Source: Nocardioides albidus
GTDB taxonomy: Bacteria; Actinomycetota; Actinomycetes; Propionibacteriales; Nocardioidaceae
DNA: 49,174 bases
Reading direction: 5' to 3'
NCBI RefSeq assembly: GCF_006335005.1
Contig: NZ_VDMP01000025.1
Location: forward strand, 400,988 to 450,161
Position 1 is the first letter of the stretch. Every line of letters begins with the position of its first letter. Below are positions 7,560-15,122 of this stretch, in pieces. A program made the translations under genes and the position numbers. The notes beneath the pieces were generated by a model. The model was not told the DNA's origin. It saw nothing but the letters and a program-made list of their open reading frames with translations, and made no database searches.

Positions 7560-9331
7560 CGGTGACCATCGAGGTCCCCGCCTCACGACCGGCATCCCTG
7601 CCGAAGCCGCCCGGCGACGCCGCGCAGTGCGACACCCTGGCCGAGGTCCTCTCCACGGCTGCCGCCCGCTACGAGGAGTTCGGCGAGGAGGCGACCCGTC
7701 TGCGCGATCTCCGCAACACGTGGTGGGGCGTCGCCTACGACGCCTATGTCGCCGCGTCCCGCAAGGCGGCCCCCGAGCACTCCGCGATGGCCGGCACGGT
7801 CCGTCGCGTCGGGCGGGCCGTGACGTCGTACGCCGACACGCTGCGCGACCTGACCGGCACCCACGACACACTCGTCGAGCGCAAGGCGGGGCTCGACGAG
7901 CGCCGGACCACCCTGATCGCCGACATCGAGGCGGCCGCCGAGGCCACGCCCGAGATGATCGCAGCGCTGCAGCAGCGCGCCACCGACCTGGGCGCGGACT
8001 ACGGCGTGCTGGTGGCCGACCACGACACGCTGCAGCGCCGGGTGGGGGAGAACGAGGACCTGCTGCGCCAGGCGTTCGAGGCGGCCGACACCCTCACCGA
8101 GGGACTCTCCGGCGACGGTGGCATCGGCGAGACCGCGCGCACCGCGATGCAGGAGCCGGGTGCGCCCGGCTCCGGTGCCACTCCAGCGCAGGTGCGGGAG
8201 TGGTGGGAGCAGCTCAGCGACGCCGAGCGGGAGGCGGTCATCGCCGCCTATCCCGGCATCATCGGGTCCGCCGACGGCCTGCCGGCCGCCACGCGCGACC
8301 AGGCCAACCGGGTGCTGCTCGACGACGACCTCGCGCGACTGCGCGCCAAGGAGGAGGACGGCACCCTCTCCACCGCCGAGCGCAGGGTGCTGGCGAACGC
8401 CGAGGCAGCCCGGAAGGCGCTGACGAAGGCCGACGGGTACGTCGACCCGACCGACGGGGAGAGGCCGGGCGGCACGCTGTGGCTCTACGACCCGGCCGCC
8501 TTCGGGGGCGACGGGCGGGTCGCGGTGGGGGTCGGCGACCTCGACACCGCGACCGACGTCTCGGTGCAGGTGCCCGGCATCATGACCGAGATGAGCGGCG
8601 TGGGAGGCAACACGGACGAGGCCATCCGCCTCTACGAGTCGGCCCGCTACAACGGCGACGGGTCGTCCGTCGCGACCCTGTTCTGGCTCGGCTACGACAC
8701 GCCGGAGAGTCCGCTCGACCCGGCCACCTACACCCCCGACCGGGCCGCGGACGGAGGTCAGCGCCTCGCCGACGCGGTCGAGGGTCTGCGCGCCTCCCGC
8801 TCCGACGACCCGGCCCACCTGACCGTGATCGGCCACAGCTACGGCTCGACCGCGACGTCGTACGCCGCCACCGACCACGACCTCGCGGCCGACGACGTCG
8901 TCCTCATCGGGAGCCCCGGCGCGGGCCCTGCCGACACCGCCGCGGACTTCAGCGTCGGGGCCGACCACGTCTACGACGGCCGCAACAGCCGCGACTTCGT
9001 GACGTTGTTCGGCGACGAGGGCGCGTACCACAACCCGGGCGGGCTCGGCGTCGACCCGTCCTCGGAGGACTTCGGCGCCCAGCGCTTCGAGGCCGAGTCG
9101 GTCGATAGGTCGTCTGTCGTCAACACGGACGACCACAGCCGCTACTACGACCACGACTCGGAGTCGCTCTACAACCTCGGCAAGATCGTCGACGGCCACG
9201 GCGACGAGGTCAACGCGGCCGCGCACAGCTACGACCCCTGGTACTGGGGATCCGTGGACCCCGAGTGGTCGCGGGAGCCGACCACCGACGTCCCCGGTCG
9301 CTCGGACACCAGGGCGGATGATGTTCCGTAG
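7556..9331 (+). CDS. DUF1023 alpha/beta hydrolase with WXG-like N-terminal domain
   Basis: A 591-residue protein starting at GTG 7556. Residues about 20-120 are helical with a WWG turn and resemble a WXG100 domain. Residues about 120-190 are predicted coiled coil rich in Glu/Arg/Leu. The C-terminal half is a DUF1023 (Abhydrolase_8) domain with the nucleophile elbow GHSYGS (Ser428) and the following LIGSPGAGP typical of the family. An acidic residue in the YDGRNSRDF segment and a histidine in DDHSRYYDHDS are candidate triad members. No signal peptide is present, consistent with export through a type VII system if it is exported. DUF1023 hydrolases are usually annotated as lipases or esterases of unknown substrate. 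The 3' end overlaps the lipoprotein gene by 14 bases. Confidence 0.85.
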   Translation: MTVTIEVPASRPASLPKPPGDAAQCDTLAEVLSTAAARYEEFGEEATRLRDLRNTWWGVAYDAYVAASRKAAPEHSAMAGTVRRVGRAVTSYADTLRDLTGTHDTLVERKAGLDERRTTLIADIEAAAEATPEMIAALQQRATDLGADYGVLVADHDTLQRRVGENEDLLRQAFEAADTLTEGLSGDGGIGETARTAMQEPGAPGSGATPAQVREWWEQLSDAEREAVIAAYPGIIGSADGLPAATRDQANRVLLDDDLARLRAKEEDGTLSTAERRVLANAEAARKALTKADGYVDPTDGERPGGTLWLYDPAAFGGDGRVAVGVGDLDTATDVSVQVPGIMTEMSGVGGNTDEAIRLYESARYNGDGSSVATLFWLGYDTPESPLDPATYTPDRAADGGQRLADAVEGLRASRSDDPAHLTVIGHSYGSTATSYAATDHDLAADDVVLIGSPGAGPADTAADFSVGADHVYDGRNSRDFVTLFGDEGAYHNPGGLGVDPSSEDFGAQRFEAESVDRSSVVNTDDHSRYYDHDSESLYNLGKIVDGHGDEVNAAAHSYDPWYWGSVDPEWSREPTTDVPGRSDTRADDVP

Positions 9332-9827
9332 CGGGGCGGCCCTGGCGGCCGTCGTACTTGTCCTGGGAGGGTGCGGCGTGGACGACCGGAAGAGCGCCGA
9401 GGAGCTGGCCACCCTGCAGGACGAGGTGGTCGCGCAGACCCGCGCGGTCATCGACCTGCTCGGCGGTGCCGGGCTCGACGTGACCCGTGCGGGCGGCGTC
9501 GCCGAGTTCTGCCAGTCGGAGCCGGCGCCCGGGGTCACCTACCGCACCGGCGGCGCCGTCGCCGGGACGCCGGCGGAGGCAGCGGCCCAGTTCGCCGCCG
9601 CGCGGGAGGCGCTGCTCGCCGACGGCTGGAGCGTCGTGACCGAGGGCGTCGACGGCACCCGCCCGTGGGCGAACCTCGGCCGCGACGACCTCCGGCTCGG
9701 CCTCTCGCAGGCCAAGCACGGCGAACGGCTGCTCGGGTTCTCCCTCACCAGCGGCGACTGCATCCGGGTCGAGGACGGCGGCTTCCTCGACGACGACCGC
9801 CGCGTCGACCTCACCCCACCCGGCTGA
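9318..9827 (+). CDS. Small lipoprotein of the WXG100/DUF1023 operon
   Basis: A 169-residue predicted lipoprotein. The N-terminus has a short basic start, a hydrophobic stretch and a lipobox LGGC with the lipidated cysteine at residue 19, so the mature protein sits on the outer face of the membrane. The mature part is acidic, about 150 residues, with two further cysteines (one in AEFCQSE, one in SGDCIRVEDG) that could form a disulfide. I recognise no domain. The ATG at 9318 lies inside the end of the hydrolase gene, so the two are coupled. Position suggests a membrane-anchored partner, specificity factor or immunity-like protein for the hydrolase; this is inference only. Confidence 0.8.
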   Translation: MMFRSGAALAAVVLVLGGCGVDDRKSAEELATLQDEVVAQTRAVIDLLGGAGLDVTRAGGVAEFCQSEPAPGVTYRTGGAVAGTPAEAAAQFAAAREALLADGWSVVTEGVDGTRPWANLGRDDLRLGLSQAKHGERLLGFSLTSGDCIRVEDGGFLDDDRRVDLTPPG

Positions 9828-9916
9828 CCCCGGCCGATGCCGTGGGAACGCGCTCATCTCCACAGGCGCGGCAGCACGACGTGTCATCGGCCGATCGAGC
9901 GGGCAGCGCCGTGCTC

Positions 9917-10579
9917 ATGGACGAGATCGACGAGGTGCTCGAGCGCCAGGACGGCGTGATCGCCCGCAGACAGGCGCTCGCGTGCGGCTGGACGCGGGTC
10001 GACGTGGCGCGGATGCTCCGGCGCCGGGAGTGGGTGCAGCTCCACCCCGGCGTCTACGTGAACCACACCGGCCCGCCGACCTGGCGGCAGCGTGCCTGGG
10101 CGGCGGTGCTCGCCTGCTGGCCCGCCGCGCTCGGCGGGTGGTCGGCCGTCCGGGCGCACGAGGGCCCGGGGCGCCGACAGCACGACGACACCGAGCCGAT
10201 CGAGGTCCTGGTCGGACACGGGCGGCACCCTGCCCCGCTGGCCGGGGTGCGGATCCGCAGCACGCGACGGTTCGGGGAGGCGGTCCAGCTCGCCCGCGCT
10301 CGCGCGATGTCCCGGCTGACCAGGCGCGACCTGATCCTCGCGGTCCTTGCCGATGTCGCGGCCGGCACGTGCTCGGTCCTGGAGCATGCCTATCTCGTCA
10401 AGGTCGAGCGTCCCCACGGACTGCCGCGCGGTCTGCGGCAGGTGCCGGCCGTCGGCGCGGACGGTCGCCGGATGCTGCGCGACGTCGTGCACGGTGGACG
10501 GCGCCCACGCTGGCGGCAGCCGACCACGTGCCCGGACTGCGCTCCAGCGCAGGAGGGCGGAACGGCGGGGGTCGGATGA
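9917..10579 (+). CDS. AbiEi/DUF559-type protein, internally deleted and probably decaying
   Basis: A 221-residue frame whose N-terminus ([18 protein letters not shown], then [19 protein letters not shown]) is the winged-helix AbiEi-antitoxin-like domain of a large actinobacterial family of roughly 300 residues. Later blocks of that family are also visible ([32 protein letters not shown], then the terminal TCPDCAP). However, the stretch that should follow the first domain and the VELDGR nuclease-like core near the C-terminus are both absent, so the blocks are joined by in-frame deletions. I therefore read it as a degenerate member. It sits immediately before another broken gene. ATG 9917 is chosen; GTG 9911 is possible. 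Recollection of the family pattern is from general knowledge, not an alignment run here. Confidence 0.55.
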   Translation: MDEIDEVLERQDGVIARRQALACGWTRVDVARMLRRREWVQLHPGVYVNHTGPPTWRQRAWAAVLACWPAALGGWSAVRAHEGPGRRQHDDTEPIEVLVGHGRHPAPLAGVRIRSTRRFGEAVQLARARAMSRLTRRDLILAVLADVAAGTCSVLEHAYLVKVERPHGLPRGLRQVPAVGADGRRMLRDVVHGGRRPRWRQPTTCPDCAPAQEGGTAGVG

Positions 10580-10611
10580 GCACAGCTCGTCCGATCCGCG
10601 CCGTTGCGTGC

Positions 10612-10791
10612 CCGGGATCCGGATGCTGGGCTCCTGCCAGGAGGGCGTCTGCGGCACGTGTGAGACGGTCGTCCTGGAAAGGCGAGCCGGACCATCGCGA
10701 CCACGTCCTCAGCGACGAGGAGCGCGAGAGCGGCGAGACGATGCCCTGTGTGTCGCGATGCCGCGGCGCGCGGATCGTCCTGGATCTGTGA
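10612..10791 (+). pseudogene. Remnant of PDR/VanB-type oxidoreductase: C-terminal 2Fe-2S ferredoxin domain with frameshift
   Basis: In one frame the DNA encodes [20 protein letters not shown], the plant-type 2Fe-2S ligand loop (C-x4-C-x2-C). In the next frame it continues as [20 protein letters not shown], then MPCVSR with the fourth ligand cysteine and the terminal RIVLDL, followed by TGA at 10789-10791. The switch is explained by one extra A in the run at 10678-10680; removing it rejoins the frames exactly. This is the C-terminal ferredoxin domain of phthalate-dioxygenase-reductase-like proteins. The FMN and NAD domains are missing upstream, where the AbiEi-type remnant ends instead. All four cluster cysteines survive, so the damage looks recent. 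It ends 15 bases before the mscR start. Confidence 0.75.
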
Positions 10792-10805
10792 GGAAGAGGG
10801 AACCC

Positions 10806-11909
10806 ATGAGTCAGCAGGTGAAGGCGGTCGTCGCCAAGGCCAAGGGCGCGCCGGTGGAGGTCGTGACGATCAACGTCCCCGACCCCGGTCCGGGCGAGGC
10901 GGTGGTGAAGGTGTTGTCCTGCGGGGTGTGCCACACCGACCTGCACTACCGCGAGGGCGGCATCAACGACGACTTCCCGTTCCTGCTGGGTCACGAGGCC
11001 TCCGGCGTCGTCGAGGCCGTCGGGCCGGACGTCACCTCGGTCGCTCCGGGTGACTTCGTGGTGCTGAACTGGCGCGCGGTGTGCGGTGAGTGCCGCGCGT
11101 GCAAGCGTGGCGACCTGCACTACTGCTTCGCCACGCACAACGCGACCCAGAAGATGACGCTGGAGGACGGCACGGAGCTGTCCCCGGCGTTGGGCATCGG
11201 GGCGTTCGCGGAGAAGACGCTCGTGGCGGCCGGGCAGTGCACCAAGGTCGACGCGTCCGCGCGTCCGGCCGCGGTCGGGCTGCTGGGTTGCGGTGTGATG
11301 GCGGGCATCGGTGCGGCGATCAACACCGGTCAGGTGGGCCGCGGGCGGTCGATCGCGGTCATCGGTTGCGGTGGTGTCGGGGTGGCCGCGATCGCGGGAG
11401 CCGCGCTGGCCGGTGCGTCGCCGATCATCGCGGTCGACATCGACGCGAAGAAGCTCGCCAAGGCGAAGGAGATGGGCGCGACCCACACCGTCGACTCCTC
11501 GGCGGTGGATCCGGTGGAGGAGATCAAGCGGATCTGCGCGGAGACCTACGAGGGCGCCGACGGCGCCGACGTCGTGGTCGAGGCCGTGGGACGCCCGGAG
11601 ACGTGGAAGCAGGCGTTCTACGCCCGCGACCTGGCCGGCACGGTGGTCCTGGTCGGCGTGCCGACGCCGGACATGAAGGTCCCGGACCTGCCGTTGATCG
11701 ACGTGTTCGGTCGCGGTGGTGCGCTGAAGTCCAGCTGGTACGGCGACTGCCTGCCGAGCCGGGACTTCCCGATGCTGGTCGACCTGTACCAGCAGGGTCG
11801 TCTCGACCTGGACGCGTTCGTGACCGAGGAGATCGGGATCGACGACATCGAGGCGGCGTTCGACAAGATGCATGACGGCGACGTGCTGCGCTCGGTCGTG
11901 ATCCTGTGA
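10806..11909 (+). CDS. mscR: S-(hydroxymethyl)mycothiol dehydrogenase
   Basis: A 367-residue zinc-dependent medium-chain dehydrogenase that oxidises the formaldehyde-mycothiol adduct with NAD. The catalytic-zinc ligands are visible in [12 protein letters not shown] (Cys) and LLGHEASG (His). The structural-zinc loop is [15 protein letters not shown], and the Rossmann motif is [13 protein letters not shown]. The start has a very strong ribosome binding site (GAGGAAGAGGG). The protein is closely similar in layout to mycobacterial MscR (Rv2259, about 361 residues), and, as there, a metallo-beta-lactamase-fold gene follows immediately, here overlapping by four bases. The pair gives mycothiol-dependent formaldehyde detoxification, and MscR-type enzymes can also act on S-nitrosomycothiol. 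The upstream oxidoreductase remnant suggests the gene once belonged to a demethylation or monooxygenase operon. Confidence 0.93.
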   Translation: MSQQVKAVVAKAKGAPVEVVTINVPDPGPGEAVVKVLSCGVCHTDLHYREGGINDDFPFLLGHEASGVVEAVGPDVTSVAPGDFVVLNWRAVCGECRACKRGDLHYCFATHNATQKMTLEDGTELSPALGIGAFAEKTLVAAGQCTKVDASARPAAVGLLGCGVMAGIGAAINTGQVGRGRSIAVIGCGGVGVAAIAGAALAGASPIIAVDIDAKKLAKAKEMGATHTVDSSAVDPVEEIKRICAETYEGADGADVVVEAVGRPETWKQAFYARDLAGTVVLVGVPTPDMKVPDLPLIDVFGRGGALKSSWYGDCLPSRDFPMLVDLYQQGRLDLDAFVTEEIGIDDIEAAFDKMHDGDVLRSVVIL

Positions 11910-12526
11910 CCGCTGCATCGACGGCTCGGGTCGACCACGCCGTCACCTCCGGCACGTTCTCCCTGGACGGGGAGACCTTCGAGGTCGACAACAACGTCTG
12001 GGTCGTCGGCGACGACACCGAGTGCATCGTGATCGACGCACCCCACTCGGTCGACGACATCCTCGCCGTCGTGGGGGAGCGCCGGGTGAAGGCGATCGTG
12101 TGCACCCACGCCCATGACGACCACGTCCGGGTCGCCCCGGAGCTCCGGGAGAAGGTCGTCGCGCCGATCCTGCTGCACCCCGACGACAAGCCGCTGTGGG
12201 AGCTCACCCACACCCAGTACCTGTGGGACGTCGACCTCGCCGACGGTCAGACCCTCGAGGTCGGCGATACGACACTGCAGGTGCTGCACACGCCGGGCCA
12301 TGCCCCGGGCGCGGTCTGCCTCTACAGCCCCGAGCTGGGCTGTGTGTTCACCGGCGACACGCTCTTCCACGGCGGTCCCGGCGCGACCGGACGCTCCTAC
12401 AGCGACCGGCCCACCCTCGAGGCCTCGATCCGGGCGCGGCTGTTCGACCTGCCCGGCGACACGGTCGTGCACACCGGGCACGGGGAGGACACCACCATCG
12501 CGGCGGAGCGGGAGCTCCTGGGCTGA
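11906..12526 (+). CDS. Metallo-beta-lactamase-fold hydrolase, candidate S-formylmycothiol hydrolase
   Basis: A 206-residue MBL-fold protein. The metal-binding motif is THAHDDH near residue 69, with further ligands in [10 protein letters not shown] and FTGDTLF and the terminal HTGHGEDT, so both metal sites look complete. Size and motif set match glyoxalase II-like hydrolases. It begins at GTG 11906, overlapping the mscR stop codon, and the same gene pair occurs in mycobacteria (Rv2259-Rv2260). The expected product of MscR is S-formylmycothiol, so hydrolysis of that thioester to formate and mycothiol is the natural proposal. This assignment rests on context and fold rather than on a diagnostic residue. 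Confidence 0.85.
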   Translation: MTAASTARVDHAVTSGTFSLDGETFEVDNNVWVVGDDTECIVIDAPHSVDDILAVVGERRVKAIVCTHAHDDHVRVAPELREKVVAPILLHPDDKPLWELTHTQYLWDVDLADGQTLEVGDTTLQVLHTPGHAPGAVCLYSPELGCVFTGDTLFHGGPGATGRSYSDRPTLEASIRARLFDLPGDTVVHTGHGEDTTIAAERELLG

Positions 12527-12548
12527 GCCGGGACCGAGCGTGGCGAGG

Positions 12549-13424
12549 ATGAGCACGGACCGGGTCCCACCGTGGGCGATCACCGTCGCCGCGATGTTCT
12601 CGGTCCAGCTCAGCTCCTCGCTGGCGGTGTCGCTGATCGACCGGGTCGGGTCGGGCGGCACCGCCTGGCTGCGGCTGTGCATGGGGGCGCTGCTCCTGCT
12701 GGTGCTGGCCCGGCCGCCGCTGCGGTTGGTACGACGACAGGACGTCCCGGTCCTGCTGGGCCTCGGCCTGGCGACCGGCCTGATGACCGTGGGCCTGCTC
12801 GCCGCGATCGACCGGATCCCCCTCGGCACCGCGGTCGCCATCGAGTTCCTCGGACCGCTGACCGTCGCCGCCGTGCGCAGCCACAGTCGGCAGGCACTGG
12901 CCTGGCCGGCCCTCGCCCTGGTCGGCGTCGTCCTGCTCACCGAGCCGTGGCACGGTCACGTGGACGTCGTGGGCGTGGTCCTCGCCATCGGCGCGGGCGT
13001 CGCGTGGGCGACGTACATCGTGCTCACCCAGCACGTCGGCGACCGGTTCCACGGCCTCGGCACGCTGTCGATCACGGTGCCGATCGCTGCCGTGCTCGCG
13101 ACGGTCGTCGGGCTCCCGCAGGCCGGGGGCAGGCTCACGCCCGGCGTCCTGGCCGCCGCCCTGGGGCTGGCGGTGCTGATGCCGGTGCTGCCGCTGACCC
13201 TCGAGCTGCTGGCGCTGCGCCGGATGAGCCCCGCCGCGTTCGGCACGCTGATGGCGCTGGAGCCGGCGTTCGGCGTCCTCCTGGGCGCGATCGTGCTGGG
13301 CCAGCTGCCGACCGCGGTCCAGGTCGTCGGGATCGTGCTGGTCGTCGTCGCCGGCGCGGCCGCGCAACGCACCGGCACCCGCGAGCCCGCGAAGGACGCG
13401 CCGCTGGACCCGCTCGGGGCCTAG
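12549..13424 (+). CDS. EamA/RhaT-family drug/metabolite exporter
   Basis: A membrane protein of about 291 residues with ten predicted hydrophobic helices in two EamA repeats. The ends of the repeats carry the usual patterns, for example AIEFLGPLTVA in repeat one and MALEPAFGVLLGAIVLGQ in repeat two, the latter being a hallmark of the family. EamA transporters of this size, such as RhtA/YedA types, export amino acids, nucleobases or other metabolites; the substrate is not known. ATG 12549 has only one base between its GAGG and the start, whereas GTG 12540 has GGGA at 12529-12532 with better spacing, so three extra residues are possible. It is 13-22 bases downstream of the MBL gene and may be co-transcribed. 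Confidence 0.88.
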   Translation: MSTDRVPPWAITVAAMFSVQLSSSLAVSLIDRVGSGGTAWLRLCMGALLLLVLARPPLRLVRRQDVPVLLGLGLATGLMTVGLLAAIDRIPLGTAVAIEFLGPLTVAAVRSHSRQALAWPALALVGVVLLTEPWHGHVDVVGVVLAIGAGVAWATYIVLTQHVGDRFHGLGTLSITVPIAAVLATVVGLPQAGGRLTPGVLAAALGLAVLMPVLPLTLELLALRRMSPAAFGTLMALEPAFGVLLGAIVLGQLPTAVQVVGIVLVVVAGAAAQRTGTREPAKDAPLDPLGA

Positions 13425-13431
13425 CCGTGCT

Positions 13432-13519
13432 GTAACACGCCGTCCACGTAGCGACACGCCGCACGACACGCCGAAGGCGTGCTGAAAGGCGACAGGTAGT
13501 CGGGTGGACGGCGTGTTAC
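13432..13519. terminator. Bidirectional terminator-like inverted repeat with inner hairpin
   Basis: Bases 13432-13447 are the exact reverse complement of 13504-13519 (16 bp). Inside the 56-base loop a second hairpin forms from 13467-13472 and 13476-13481 around a GAA loop, and CGAC/GTCG at 13490-13493 and 13499-13502 can pair as well. The element lies between two convergent genes, the EamA exporter (+) and the phosphatase (-), so it can end transcription from both sides. The layout, long outer arms enclosing a smaller hairpin, resembles the elements at 3842-3935 and 47286-47366 although the sequences differ. Confidence 0.7.
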
Positions 13520-13539
13520 TGCGGGGGACCCGCGCGGGA

Positions 13540-14298
13540 TCAGGAGTCCCGGAGCAGCTCGCGCAACCGGACCAGCGTGGCGTCGTCGAGGCCCAACCCG
13601 TCGCGCAGGTACGCCGACCGGTCGCCGTACAGCTCCTCGACGGCCGCCCACGCCGCGTCGAGGTACTCCACGTCCACGATCAGCGTCGGCTCGTAGACGG
13701 CGACCAGGTCGGGGCCGCCGTGCTTCTCGATCTCGGCCTCCACCCGCGCCCGTGAAGCGGCGCTGCGGGCGTTGGTGAGCAGGTAGTCGCTCTCGATCGT
13801 CGGGTCGTCGACGCCGGCGATGTGGAGCAGCAGGGCGGCGACCCAGCCGGTGCGGTCCTTGCCCTGCGAGCAGTGGAAGAGCTGGGGGCCGCCGGCGGCG
13901 AGCTGGCGGAGCACGCCGCCGAACGCGGTGCGGCAGTGCTGCTCGACGACGAAGCCGCGGTAGACCTCGTCCATCAGCGCCACCGCCTCGGCGCGGCTGG
14001 TGAGGCTGGAGAGCCGCTCGATGGGGATGCCGATGGCGTCGAAGTGCAGGTTCTCGGCGCCGGGGACCTCCGGGTCGGGGTGCACCGCGATCTCCGTGGG
14101 GGAGCGCAGGTCGATGACCGCGGTCAGCCCGATCGCCTGCAGCGCCTCGAAGTCGTCGCCGGTCAGGCGCAGGTCGTTCGAGCGGTAGAACACGCCGGTG
14201 CGGACCTTGCCGCCGTCGCGGGTCGCGTAGCCGGTGCCGGCCACGTCGCGGAAGTTGTCGGCCGACGCCAGCCGCAGGTACTCCTGGTCCTGAGTCAC
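13540..14298 (-). CDS. Protein-tyrosine/phosphoinositide phosphatase (PF13350 type)
   Basis: A 252-residue phosphatase. Residues 14-25 (DNFRDVAGTGY) and the arginine-bearing FYRSNDL are N-terminal signatures of the Y_phosphatase3 family. The P-loop is HCSQGKDRTG, a CX5R motif with the nucleophile Cys143 and Arg149. This is the family of mycobacterial PtpB and Listeria LipA, which act on phosphotyrosine, phosphothreonine and phosphoinositides. There is no signal peptide, so a cytoplasmic housekeeping role is likely. The GTG start at 14298 is the only one that keeps the conserved N-terminus with a short leader. It is 17 bases from the DUF1295 gene on the same strand, but I cannot tell whether it belongs to that operon. 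Confidence 0.88.
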   Translation of the reverse strand: MTQDQEYLRLASADNFRDVAGTGYATRDGGKVRTGVFYRSNDLRLTGDDFEALQAIGLTAVIDLRSPTEIAVHPDPEVPGAENLHFDAIGIPIERLSSLTSRAEAVALMDEVYRGFVVEQHCRTAFGGVLRQLAAGGPQLFHCSQGKDRTGWVAALLLHIAGVDDPTIESDYLLTNARSAASRARVEAEIEKHGGPDLVAVYEPTLIVDVEYLDAAWAAVEELYGDRSAYLRDGLGLDDATLVRLRELLRDS

Positions 14299-14315
14299 GG
14301 AACGACCCTAGGGCC

Positions 14316-15122
14316 TCATCCCTGACGAGGCGGCCGCGGGAGGAAACGCGAGGTCCGGGCGGCGTACGCCGGGTAGCCGGGCCGCTGCATCATCGTCTGC
14401 TCGATCAGCTTCGCGCCGGTCGCCTCGCTGAGGAACCAGGTCATCGCGAGCGGCGCGATCACCGTGGCCAGGCCGGCGACCCAGCCGGAGGCGAGACCTC
14501 CCGCGAGCCACAGGCCCCACCACACGCAGGCGTCGCCGAAGTAGTTCGGGTGCCGCGTCCACGCCCACAGCCCGGTGTCGAGGACCGGCGGGCGCTGGTC
14601 GCGCGGCCGGGAGCGGTACGACGCCAGCTGGGCGTCGCCCACCGCCTCGAAGAACAGCCCGACGGCCCACACCGCGGCGCCCACCACGACGACCGGCCAC
14701 CAGCGCACGGAGAGCACCACCCCGACCGAGACCGGCAGCGCGATGACCGGGACGATCGCACCCTGCAGCGCGAACACCTTCCGCACGGCGCGGGCCATGC
14801 CGACCTCGGCGAGGGTGCCGCCGAGCAGCTTCTCGTAGCGGGGGTCCTCGCCGCGGTGCTGCGCGGTGCGGCGACCGATGTGCCAGGACAGGCGCCCGCC
14901 CCAGAGGACCACGAGCGCCACCAGGACGCCGGTCCGCCACGACGCACCCGCGTCCGCCAGGACCGCGCCGGCCCCACACACCAGCGCGGCCCCGGCGAAC
15001 GCGGCCCCCCAGGCCACGTCGACGACGGCCACGCGGCCCTGGCGGCGGGCGACCAGCGCGGTCACCCCCATGACGACCGCCGCGGCAGCCACGGACCACC
15101 CGATGCTGGCGAGGACCGTCAT
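14316..15122 (-). CDS. DUF1295 membrane protein (steroid 5-alpha-reductase-like fold)
   Basis: A 268-residue polytopic membrane protein of the DUF1295 family (PF06966). Several hydrophobic segments run from the N-terminus, and the C-terminal signature is clear: LWAWTRHPNYFGD, followed by MTWFLSEATGAKLIEQTMMQ and the terminal GYPAYAARTSRFLP. The fold is shared with steroid 5-alpha-reductases and isoprenylcysteine methyltransferases, and the RHPNYFGD region binds the nucleotide cofactor there. The start overlaps the stop of the upstream cyclopropane synthase (ATGA). It corresponds in position to Rv0446c of the mycobacterial sigK locus. A reductive or methyl-transfer step on a modified lipid chain made by the neighbouring methyltransferases is the reasonable inference. 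Confidence 0.88.
   Translation of the reverse strand: MTVLASIGWSVAAAAVVMGVTALVARRQGRVAVVDVAWGAAFAGAALVCGAGAVLADAGASWRTGVLVALVVLWGGRLSWHIGRRTAQHRGEDPRYEKLLGGTLAEVGMARAVRKVFALQGAIVPVIALPVSVGVVLSVRWWPVVVVGAAVWAVGLFFEAVGDAQLASYRSRPRDQRPPVLDTGLWAWTRHPNYFGDACVWWGLWLAGGLASGWVAGLATVIAPLAMTWFLSEATGAKLIEQTMMQRPGYPAYAARTSRFLPRPPRQG

Noticed and set aside
9917..10579. Functional AbiEi antitoxin of an AbiE toxin-antitoxin pair
   Set aside because: The protein lacks conserved blocks and there is no AbiEii-type nucleotidyltransferase toxin next to it.
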